This document shows, piece after piece, positions 22,765 through 29,921 of a stretch of 32,694 bases of DNA. The notes beneath the pieces are model-generated. The model did no database searches. It saw only the letters and a program-made list of their open reading frames with translations, and was not told the origin of the DNA. A program made the translations under genes and the position numbers. Each line of letters begins with the position of its first letter. Position 1 is the stretch's first letter. Origin of the DNA: Lachnospiraceae bacterium (GTDB taxonomy: Bacteria > Bacillota > Clostridia > Lachnospirales > Lachnospiraceae); contig JAILBX010000028.1 of assembly GCA_024680675.1 (NCBI GenBank), positions 1 to 32,694 of the forward strand, given 5' to 3'.

Positions 22765-24573
22765 ATGAAATTGATGAGATTTAGCAGGTCAGGGGTATTT
22801 TATATTGCCTTTCTTTTTTGCATGATAAGCTTTATGGAGCCTGTTTATGCAAGAAAGGTGGATATTAAGGTTGGAGGAGCCGGTATAGGTCTTGAAAATG
22901 AAGAGCTGCATAATTCAAGCAGCATGGGCAGTGAAAGCGACCCATCAAAGACCAATGGTCAATCTTCAACTGCATCATCTTCCAATCCTCAGTCTTCTTC
23001 TGACATAGAAGCCGATACAAGCGTTGATCTCAGTGTGGACATAGGAGCAGAGATAAAGAAGGATAATGCCAAAGAATCCGACTATGAAAACAGTCTCGGA
23101 ACCAACTACGATACCATTGATCCCGCAACTGAATCAACTTCCAAAACCCTTAACATCAATATGTCGGGGACAATAAACAATAACATATATGCCGGGAATA
23201 TCAATTTAAGCAACATGTCTTATACTCAGGCAGAGTCAGCTATTCGTGATTATGTTACTTCCCTTGGATCAAATGAAGTAACCTTTGAGGGAATTGACCA
23301 GGCTTCCAAGACCGTTAGTGCCAGGGATCTTGGGATAAGTTGGTCGAATACTTCTATTCTTGAGTCTGCAATAGAGCTTGGAAAGTCGGGAAATCCCATA
23401 TCCAGATATAAGAAAAATAAGGACATATCCTATGAAAAAAAGGTATATGACATAAAGTGTGCCTTTGATGAGACAAGGGTAAGATCCATAATCGAAGAGC
23501 TGGCTGCTGAATGTGATGTGGATCCTGTAAGTCCTGTGGTAAAGAGAGAAAGCGGACATTTTGTCATCAAGGAGGAGGGCGTTACAGGTAAGGTGATAGA
23601 TGTGGATGCCTCTGTCAGAGCCGTCTCCAATGAGCTGAGTGATTGGTCCGGGGGTCCTATGACCATAAGCATGAAGGTCATTGAAGAAAAGCCCAAGGGA
23701 ACCATTGAGGATTTTGCAAATATGACAGATGTGCTGGGAAGCTATACCACCAGCTTTTCCTCTTCGGGATCTGACAGATCCGGAAATGTAAGAAACGGTA
23801 CAAATCTTGTTAACGGAACTTTACTGTATCCGGGAGAGCAGTTCTCCATGTATAAGACCGTAAGTCCCTTTACTGAGGAGAATGGTTATTTCCTCGCTGG
23901 CTCCTATTCAAACGGAATAGTTGTGGAAAGTCTTGGAGGAGGTATATGCCAGGTCAGCTCGACTCTCTATAATGCTGTTTTAAGGGCGGAGCTTCAGATA
24001 GATGAAAGGCATAACCATTCCATGATAGTAAATTACGTTAAGCTTTCATCTGATGCTGCCATATCCGGAACAGCAAAGGACTTTAAATTTACAAATACAA
24101 AGGATACGCCTATCTATATAGAGGGCTATACTACGTCGGAAAAAGAGGTGGTATTTAATATATACGGTATGGAGGACAGACCTTCCAACAGAACTTTGGA
24201 ATTTGAAAGCCTTGAGCTTTCAAAGACAGAGCCTGAGGGAGAGAATATCATAGCCGATCCCGCTGCTCCTGTAGGCTCGATAAGTACCCAGTCAGCTCAT
24301 ACGGGATATGTTGGAGAGCTGTGGAAGATAGTGAAGATCGACGGAAATGAAAGCGAAAGAGTTAAAATAAACAAATCCACCTATAGAATGGTACCAAAGA
24401 CTGCTACTGTGGGAGTCGCGGCAGATGATGCAGCTATTTCCGAAGCAGTAAGGGCAGCAATAGCAACCGGTAGCATAGATGCGGTCAAATCCACAATCGC
24501 TCAGCTGACTGCGGCAGCAGAGGCAGCAGCGGCTCAGGCGGCTCTTGCTCTTCCGGCTGAGGGTGGTGAATAG
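22765..24573 (+). CDS. Secreted VanW-domain cell-wall protein
   Basis: 602 aa. Signal peptide (about 1-28, FYIAFLFCMISFMEPVYA). A Ser/Asp/Asn-rich spacer follows, then a region at about 130-290 resembling the putative peptidoglycan-binding PG_binding_4 module (AGNINLSNMSYTQAESAIRD). The VanW domain spans about 325-470: GTNLVNGTLLYPGEQFSMY, SLGGGICQVSSTLYNAVLRA, ERHNHSMIVNYV. The tail is Ala-rich. VanW proteins occur in vancomycin-resistance clusters but are widespread in Clostridia as wall proteins; no van genes are present here, so resistance is not implied. The start is the ATG at 22765, four bases after AGGGAG; the preceding GTG at 22762 is less favoured. No terminator is obvious before the next gene, 27 bp on. 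Confidence 0.88.
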   Translation: MKLMRFSRSGVFYIAFLFCMISFMEPVYARKVDIKVGGAGIGLENEELHNSSSMGSESDPSKTNGQSSTASSSNPQSSSDIEADTSVDLSVDIGAEIKKDNAKESDYENSLGTNYDTIDPATESTSKTLNINMSGTINNNIYAGNINLSNMSYTQAESAIRDYVTSLGSNEVTFEGIDQASKTVSARDLGISWSNTSILESAIELGKSGNPISRYKKNKDISYEKKVYDIKCAFDETRVRSIIEELAAECDVDPVSPVVKRESGHFVIKEEGVTGKVIDVDASVRAVSNELSDWSGGPMTISMKVIEEKPKGTIEDFANMTDVLGSYTTSFSSSGSDRSGNVRNGTNLVNGTLLYPGEQFSMYKTVSPFTEENGYFLAGSYSNGIVVESLGGGICQVSSTLYNAVLRAELQIDERHNHSMIVNYVKLSSDAAISGTAKDFKFTNTKDTPIYIEGYTTSEKEVVFNIYGMEDRPSNRTLEFESLELSKTEPEGENIIADPAAPVGSISTQSAHTGYVGELWKIVKIDGNESERVKINKSTYRMVPKTATVGVAADDAAISEAVRAAIATGSIDAVKSTIAQLTAAAEAAAAQAALALPAEGGE

Positions 24574-24600
24574 ACTCCTTTAGGATGCAGAGGGATTCAG

Positions 24601-25599
24601 ATGGAAAAAGGAAAGCTATCCGAAAGGATCCTGGAGCGCTCTGTTCTTAAGCAGCTTCAAGGGCAGAAGGGTTTAGAGGGGATCCTTACAAAAATGGCTG
24701 CAGGAGGAGATTTTGCAGCCCTGAATATGGAAGAGGAGGAGGCCCTTGTTACGGCAGTGGCTTCTGTAAGCTCTGATATAGAAGATATAGGAAGGCTGGC
24801 AGTTATCAAGGCCTCAAATAACGTGGCAGTTTCCGGAGCTGACCAGGCCGGAATAATGTTAGATATTTTATTGCCTCCGGATACAGAGGAGTCAAGGCTT
24901 AAATTTCTTATAAAGCAGGCAGCCCTTACGGCAAAGGAGCTTGAAACGGTGATCATAGGGGGACATACCGAGATCACAGATTCGGTAAGGCTTCCTGTCA
25001 TAACGGCTACAGGAATAGGAAGAGTCAAAAGGTCTATGCTTCTTGGTAAGGGCAGCTCAAGGCCCGGAGACGATATAGTCATGACAAAATGGATAGGGCT
25101 TGAAGGCTCGGCCTTTATTGTAAAAGAAAGAAAAGAGGAGCTAAAGGCCAGATTTACCCCGGCTCTTATAGAGAGTCTTGAAGATATGTCCAAAGAGCTT
25201 TCAATAATAAAGGAGGCAAGGATCTGTCGGGAGAATATGGTCCATGAAATGCATGATCTATCAAGCGGAGGGGTATTTGCCGGATTATGGGAGCTGTCAA
25301 AAGCCTCGGGTCTTGGCCTTGTGGCAGATCTTAAGAAGATAGATATAAGACAGGAAACGGTGGAGCTTTGCGAGTATTTTAAGATAAACCCCTATGAGCT
25401 TAAATCCTCAGGCTCCCTGCTTTTTACCACAGACAGGGGATATGAGGTGGTAGAGAGGCTTAAGGAAGCAAAAATAAGGGCCACAGTTATAGGAAAGTTA
25501 ACTGATAATAAGGATAGAATAATAGTCAATGAAGATGAAGAAAGATATCTTGATTCACCGAGAGGTGATGAGTGGGATAAAGTGATGACAGGAGGATAA
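24601..25599 (+). CDS. AIR-synthase-related (PurM/HypE-like) protein
   Basis: 332 aa of the PurM/HypE/ThiL/SelD superfamily, which bind ATP at a dimer interface. Evidence: GADQAGIMLDILLPP, ELETVIIGGHTEITDSVRLP, TATGIGRVKR, RPGDDIVMTKWIGLEGSAFI, MHDLSSGGVFAGLWELSKAS and ELKSSGSLLFTT follow the usual order. It is not purM itself, since the length is about right but key PurM blocks differ. No hyp or sel genes are nearby. It is followed by an Lrp regulator, an aminotransferase and trmL at gaps of 6, -4 and 2 bases, so it is the first gene of that unit, perhaps linked to amino-acid or cofactor metabolism (inference). AGAGGGA precedes the ATG. Confidence 0.85.
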   Translation: MEKGKLSERILERSVLKQLQGQKGLEGILTKMAAGGDFAALNMEEEEALVTAVASVSSDIEDIGRLAVIKASNNVAVSGADQAGIMLDILLPPDTEESRLKFLIKQAALTAKELETVIIGGHTEITDSVRLPVITATGIGRVKRSMLLGKGSSRPGDDIVMTKWIGLEGSAFIVKERKEELKARFTPALIESLEDMSKELSIIKEARICRENMVHEMHDLSSGGVFAGLWELSKASGLGLVADLKKIDIRQETVELCEYFKINPYELKSSGSLLFTTDRGYEVVERLKEAKIRATVIGKLTDNKDRIIVNEDEERYLDSPRGDEWDKVMTGG

Positions 25600-25605
25600 A
25601 TAGTT

Positions 25606-26088
25606 ATGAGAGAAAAGATTTTGAACTATATCGAAAAGAACAGCAGAGTGGATCTGGCGGAGCTCAGTGTTCTGCTGGGGATGGAACAGGTGGATCTTGC
25701 CAATGAGTTAGAGGCAATGGAGAAGGAGGGTATAATCTGCGGTTATCATACTCTTATTGACTGGGATAAGGTTACCAGTGAAAGGATAAATGCCCTTATT
25801 GAGGTAAGAGTTACCCCTCAAAGAGGTCAGGGCTTTGACGCCATAGCTGAAAGGATATATAAGTATCCCGAGGTGGAGGCTACCTACCTTATTTCCGGTG
25901 GTTACGACCTTCTTGTAACCCTGGAGGGAAAGACCCTTAAGGAAATATCAAACTTTGTATCTTCAAAGCTTTCAACTCTGGACAGTGTTATCTCCACCAC
26001 GACCTGCTTTATTTTAAAGAAATATAAGGATCATGGAACAATAATGAAGACTAAAAATGAAGATGAAAGGATGATCGTAACGCCATGA
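25606..26088 (+). CDS. Lrp/AsnC-family transcriptional regulator
   Basis: 160 aa. N-terminal winged helix-turn-helix (residues 1-50: VDLAELSVLLGMEQVDLANE, LEAMEKEGIICGYHTLIDWD) followed by a RAM effector-binding domain (about 65-145: INALIEVRVTPQRGQGFDAI, YLISGGYDLLVTLEGKTLKE). Such proteins sense amino acids and form octamers. It lies between an AIR-synthase-like gene and an aminotransferase; the latter begins at the ATG overlapping its TGA (ATGA, four bases), indicating coupled translation. It probably controls this unit or amino-acid genes elsewhere. The effector is unknown. Confidence 0.93.
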   Translation: MREKILNYIEKNSRVDLAELSVLLGMEQVDLANELEAMEKEGIICGYHTLIDWDKVTSERINALIEVRVTPQRGQGFDAIAERIYKYPEVEATYLISGGYDLLVTLEGKTLKEISNFVSSKLSTLDSVISTTTCFILKKYKDHGTIMKTKNEDERMIVTP

Positions 26089-27254
26089 GGAATCCTCTTT
26101 CAGATACCATTGTAAATATAAAACCTTCGGGAATAAGAAAGTTTTTTGACATAGCCAGCGAGAGAAAGGATGTAATATCCTTAGGTGTGGGTGAGCCGGA
26201 TTTTGAGACCCCCTGGCATATCAGGGATGAGGGTATATGGTCCCTTGAAAAGGGAAAGACCTTCTATACCTCTAATTCCGGACTTATTGAATTAAGAAGG
26301 GAGATATGCAACTATTTAAGCCGCAGGATCAATGTGGAATACAAGGCGGATTCTGAGGTTCTTATCACAGTGGGAGGCTCGGAGGCCATTGATATCGGAC
26401 TGAGAGCCATGGTAAATCCCGGGGATGAGGTTCTTATACCTCAGCCAAGCTATGTTTCCTATGAACCCTGTGCCATTCTTGCCGGAGCAAAGCCGGTTAT
26501 AATAGAGCTTAAAAATGAAAACGATTTCAGACTTACAAAAGAGGAGCTGTCAGAAGCCATAACGGATAAGACCAAGCTTTTGATACTGCCCTTCCCCAAT
26601 AATCCCACAGGTGCTATCCTTGAGAGAAAAGAGCTTGAGGACATTGCAAGGATCTGTGTTGAAAAGGATATTTATGTAATGTCTGATGAGATATATGCAG
26701 AGCTTACTTATGGAAATGATCATGTATCCATAGCTTCAATGCCCGGAATGAAGGAAAGGACCATATTGATAAACGGCTTTTCCAAAGCCTATGCCATGAC
26801 AGGATGGAGACTTGGATATGCAGCAGGACCAAAAGCCATAATAGAACAGATGAGGAAGATCCATCAGTTTGCCATTATGTGCGCTCCGACCACAAGCCAG
26901 TATGCGGCAGTGGAGGCCTTAAGGAATGGAGATAAGGATGTGGAGATGATGAGGGAGTCCTATGATCAGAGAAGGCGCTTCCTTATGAATGCTTTTAAAG
27001 AAATGAAGCTTCCCTGCTTTGAACCTTATGGGGCTTTCTATGTATTTCCCTGTATAAAAGAGTTTAATATGACCTCTGAAGAGTTTGCTTTAGCCCTTCT
27101 TGAAGATAAGAATCTGGCAGTGGTTCCGGGATCTGCCTTTGGTGATTCCGGAGAGGGATTTTTGAGGATATCCTATGCCTACTCCATTGAAAAGCTGAGA
27201 GTGGCCATGGGAAGACTTGCTGAATTTATCACTAAGTTAAGGGAAAAGTCATAA
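26085..27254 (+). CDS. Class I/II PLP-dependent aminotransferase
   Basis: 389 aa, the normal length. Fold-type I enzyme of the aspartate/aromatic/PatA-like group: SLGVGEPDFETPWHI, YTSNSGLIELRREI, GGSEAIDIGLRAM, PQPSYVSYEP, LPFPNNPTGAI, SDEIYAELTY, then PLP Lys234 in FSKAYAMTGWRLGY, and the C-terminal Arg block FLRISYA. Substrate preference cannot be read, although aromatic, alanine or branched-chain amino acids are likely. Coupled to the Lrp/AsnC gene by a four-base overlap, a pairing common in Clostridia, where the regulator probably senses a related amino acid. Confidence 0.93.
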   Translation: MRNPLSDTIVNIKPSGIRKFFDIASERKDVISLGVGEPDFETPWHIRDEGIWSLEKGKTFYTSNSGLIELRREICNYLSRRINVEYKADSEVLITVGGSEAIDIGLRAMVNPGDEVLIPQPSYVSYEPCAILAGAKPVIIELKNENDFRLTKEELSEAITDKTKLLILPFPNNPTGAILERKELEDIARICVEKDIYVMSDEIYAELTYGNDHVSIASMPGMKERTILINGFSKAYAMTGWRLGYAAGPKAIIEQMRKIHQFAIMCAPTTSQYAAVEALRNGDKDVEMMRESYDQRRRFLMNAFKEMKLPCFEPYGAFYVFPCIKEFNMTSEEFALALLEDKNLAVVPGSAFGDSGEGFLRISYAYSIEKLRVAMGRLAEFITKLREKS

Positions 27255-27256
27255 TC

Positions 27257-27754
27257 ATGTCTGCTAATATAGTCCTTTTAGAGCCTGAAATTGCATCTAA
27301 TACCGGAAATATAGGAAGAACCTGTCTTGCCACCGGTTCAAGACTTCATTTGATAGAGCCCCTGGGTTTTCATCTTGATGACAGAAATCTGAAGAGGGCA
27401 GGTATGGACTACTGGAAGGAAGTGGATGTAAGCAGGTATATAAACTATAAGGATTTTCTTCAGAAGAATGGTCATCCAAGAGTTTTCCTTGCCAGCACAA
27501 AGGCAAAAAGATCCTATACGGATGTGGAATTTGGGGAGGCTCCCTTTATCATGTTTGGAAGAGAAGGGGGCGGCATACCTGAAGAGATCCTTGTTGAGCA
27601 TGAAGAGGAATGCATAAGAATTCCCATGCTTTCAGATATAAGATCTCTTAATCTTGCAAATTCCGTTGCCATAGTTTTGTATGAAGCCCTAAGGCAGCAG
27701 GGCTTTAAGGGTTTCCAAAGGGAAGGAGAGCTTCACGAATTGAAGTGGAAATAA
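27257..27754 (+). CDS. trmL: tRNA (cytidine/uridine-34-2'-O)-methyltransferase
   Basis: 165 aa. SPOUT-class enzyme (TrmL/YibK) that methylates the wobble base of leucine tRNAs using SAM. The motifs are at the right places: NIVLLEPEIASNTGNIGRTC at the start, LHLIEPLGF, KRAGMDYW, and the C-terminal knot FMFGREGGGIPEE, IRIPMLSDIRSLNLANSVAI. Length matches the short single-domain family. It is the last gene of the unit, two bases after the aminotransferase, and ends at a terminator three bases later. Confidence 0.96.
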   Translation: MSANIVLLEPEIASNTGNIGRTCLATGSRLHLIEPLGFHLDDRNLKRAGMDYWKEVDVSRYINYKDFLQKNGHPRVFLASTKAKRSYTDVEFGEAPFIMFGREGGGIPEEILVEHEEECIRIPMLSDIRSLNLANSVAIVLYEALRQQGFKGFQREGELHELKWK

Positions 27755-27756
27755 AG

Positions 27757-27784
27757 AAAAAAGACCGGTTTTCGGTCTTTTTTT
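27757..27784. terminator. Bidirectional terminator between trmL and the convergent kinase gene
   Basis: AAAGACCG (27760-27767) and CGGTCTTT (27773-27780) pair around a five-base loop, with an A-run before and a T-run after. It ends the plus-strand trmL unit and can also stop the minus-strand kinase transcript, whose stop codon it touches. Confidence 0.92.
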
Positions 27785-29204
27785 AATCTGACATTTCTCT
27801 TGATTTTGGAAGGGTGAAAATAAATTCACTGCCTGCTCCTTCGGTACTTATAACATTTATCTTTTCATTATGGGCGCTTATTATCTCCTTGACTATGGAG
27901 AGTCCAAGACCTGTGCCCTTCTTATCCTTTCCCCTGCTGGAGTCGGTTTTGTAGAACCTTTCGAATATATGCTTTATATTATCCTTTGGTATTCCTACAC
28001 CGTTATCCTTTACGGAGACAAAGACGGTCTCATTTTTTTCTGTGGTCTCCACCTTTATAGAGGAGTTCTGATTGCTGAATTTTATGGCATTATCTATCAG
28101 ATTGTATAAAACCTGCTGTATCTTCCCCATATCGGCGTGAACATACATATCCTTACCTGTCAATACAAGCTTGAAGCGGATCTTTTTTTCTTTACAGACA
28201 CCCTCAAAGGTTTCAGCGGTATTTTTTATGACCTTGTTTATATCAAAATCAGTAAACTCCAAAAGCATACCCTTTGTGGAAAGATTGTTAAGGGTCAAAA
28301 GGCTGTTGGTAAGCTTGGTAAGTCTGTCGGTTTCGTTAAGTACAATGTTTATATATTTTTCATGCAGCTCTGCAGGTATGGTTCCGTCCACCATGGCTTC
28401 CAGGTAGCCCCTTATAGAGGTTAAGGGGGATCTGAAGTCATGAGATACATTGGCAATAAACTTTTTCTGATCATCCTCGGTCTGGGAAAGCCTTTGGGCC
28501 ATATAGTTAAGGGAATCAGCCATCTGTCCTATTTCATCTGAGGATCTGATCTCTAATTTATAGTCGAGATTTCCTGCAGCATACTCCTTTGTAGCCTTGC
28601 TTATCTTCCTTATGGGTCTGTAAACCGAAAAGGTAAAAACAAAGAGTATTATTGTGGATAAAAGGAACATGATAAGGAGTGATATATAGAATATGGAGAG
28701 TATATCATCCTTTCGCTTAATTATATCCGACATAGGGGTGTGGATGACCACATAACCCATAACCTTGAAGTTTGAGTTTATGGGAGAAAAGACCGAAAGC
28801 ATCTCCTCATTGAAGCAGCCGTAAAAGTTTCCGGTCATATAGTTTTTGTTTCCGGTATCCGTAGGATCAAAGTCCTTGATGAAAAGGGGTACTGCATCAG
28901 GTTCCGAGATCCTTGAATTATACATTACCTTACCGTTTTTATTGATGATCCAAATGGCAGAAGAGGTGTAGGTGTCTATGGCTTCAAGCTGCTCTGCAAC
29001 ATCCTCCGTGGTAAGACTTTCACTGTAAAGGCTTTCTGCATATCTTGTGGATATGAGGTTGGCCTCCTTATAAAGAGTATTGGCATTATCCTTTATGAGA
29101 TCGTCAAGTATCATTTTGGATGAGACTATGGCTATAGAGAGAAAGCTTAGAAGTCCAAAGGCTAAATAAGCAAGGATAAATTTAAAATAGATGGTTTTTC
29201 TCAT
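27783..29204 (-). CDS. HAMP-type sensor histidine kinase
   Basis: 473 aa. Two membrane helices (about 9-31 and 168-195) frame an extracellular domain of about 135 residues that may have a PAS/Cache-like fold (SAIWIINKNGKVMYNSRI). A HAMP domain (about 195-245) precedes the HisKA box FIANVSHDFRSPLTSIRGYL with His255, and an HATPase with N box NLIDNAIKFS, DNGVGIPKDNIKHIFERF and GTGLGLSIVKEI. The overall layout is of the PhoR/ResE/WalK group. It begins three bases after the regulator gene's stop, so the pair is translated together and presumably signals as one system. The stimulus cannot be read; an envelope stress or small ligand is possible. Confidence 0.95.
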   Translation of the reverse strand: MRKTIYFKFILAYLAFGLLSFLSIAIVSSKMILDDLIKDNANTLYKEANLISTRYAESLYSESLTTEDVAEQLEAIDTYTSSAIWIINKNGKVMYNSRISEPDAVPLFIKDFDPTDTGNKNYMTGNFYGCFNEEMLSVFSPINSNFKVMGYVVIHTPMSDIIKRKDDILSIFYISLLIMFLLSTIILFVFTFSVYRPIRKISKATKEYAAGNLDYKLEIRSSDEIGQMADSLNYMAQRLSQTEDDQKKFIANVSHDFRSPLTSIRGYLEAMVDGTIPAELHEKYINIVLNETDRLTKLTNSLLTLNNLSTKGMLLEFTDFDINKVIKNTAETFEGVCKEKKIRFKLVLTGKDMYVHADMGKIQQVLYNLIDNAIKFSNQNSSIKVETTEKNETVFVSVKDNGVGIPKDNIKHIFERFYKTDSSRGKDKKGTGLGLSIVKEIISAHNEKINVISTEGAGSEFIFTLPKSREMSD

Positions 29205-29207
29205 TTA

Positions 29208-29906
29208 CTATTTGACCTCGAATTTATAGCCTATTCCCCAGACAGTGGATATCCGCCACTGCTCATGATCCTTGATCTTTTCTCTGAGACGTTTTATATG
29301 TACGTCTACTGTTCTTGTATCTCCTATATACTCATAGCCCCAGATGTGATCAAGGAGCTGCTCCCTTGTAAATACCTGATTGGGAGAGGAAGCAATAAAA
29401 TATAAAAGCTCCAACTCCTTTGGAGGCATTTCAACAGGACTGCCGAAATAGATCACAGAGTAGTTTGTGAGATTTACTAAAAGATCAGGATATTCCACAG
29501 ACTTTATATTGGCCTTTTGGGGCTTTTCGGCAATAGGAGTCGATCTTCTGAGTACAGCCTTGACCCTGGCTACCAGCTCCTTTGAATCAAAGGGCTTTTC
29601 AATATAATCGTCGGCTCCCAGCTCAAGCCCCAAGACCTTATCAAAGATCTCCCCCTTTGCCGAAAGCATTATTATGGGAGTAGGCGCCTTTGATCTTATT
29701 TCCCTGCAGACCTGATAGCCATCCATTCCCGGCAGCATAAGGTCTAAAAGTATCAGATTTGGGGCATAGTCTTCAAAAGCCTTTAAAGCTGCCTCTCCAT
29801 CATTAACTATAAGTGTATCAAAGCACTCCTTGTTCAGATATAAAGATATGATCTCTGCTATATTTGCATCATCATCTACAATAAGTATTTTTTGTTTTCC
29901 AGCCAT
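29208..29906 (-). CDS. OmpR/PhoB-type response regulator
   Basis: 232 aa. Receiver domain (5-120) with Asp11-Asp12-Asp13, phospho-acceptor Asp55 (LILLDLMLPGMDG), Ser/Thr switch region (IIMLSAKG) and the Lys in YIEKPFD. An OmpR winged helix (about 135-230) follows: PPKELELLYFIASSPNQVFT, LLDHIWGYEYIGDTRTVDVH, IKRLREKI, WGIGYKFEV. Typical length and residues. AAAGGAT precedes the ATG. It lies 15 bases after mutS2 and three bases before its kinase gene, so all three minus-strand genes may form one transcript. Target genes are unknown. Confidence 0.96.
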   Translation of the reverse strand: MAGKQKILIVDDDANIAEIISLYLNKECFDTLIVNDGEAALKAFEDYAPNLILLDLMLPGMDGYQVCREIRSKAPTPIIMLSAKGEIFDKVLGLELGADDYIEKPFDSKELVARVKAVLRRSTPIAEKPQKANIKSVEYPDLLVNLTNYSVIYFGSPVEMPPKELELLYFIASSPNQVFTREQLLDHIWGYEYIGDTRTVDVHIKRLREKIKDHEQWRISTVWGIGYKFEVK

Positions 29907-29921
29907 TTTTTTTATCCTTTT

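Noticed and set aside
22765-24573. VanW gene as a vancomycin-resistance determinant
   Set aside because: VanW domains are common in Clostridial wall proteins, and no vanHAX or vanRS genes are present in the window.
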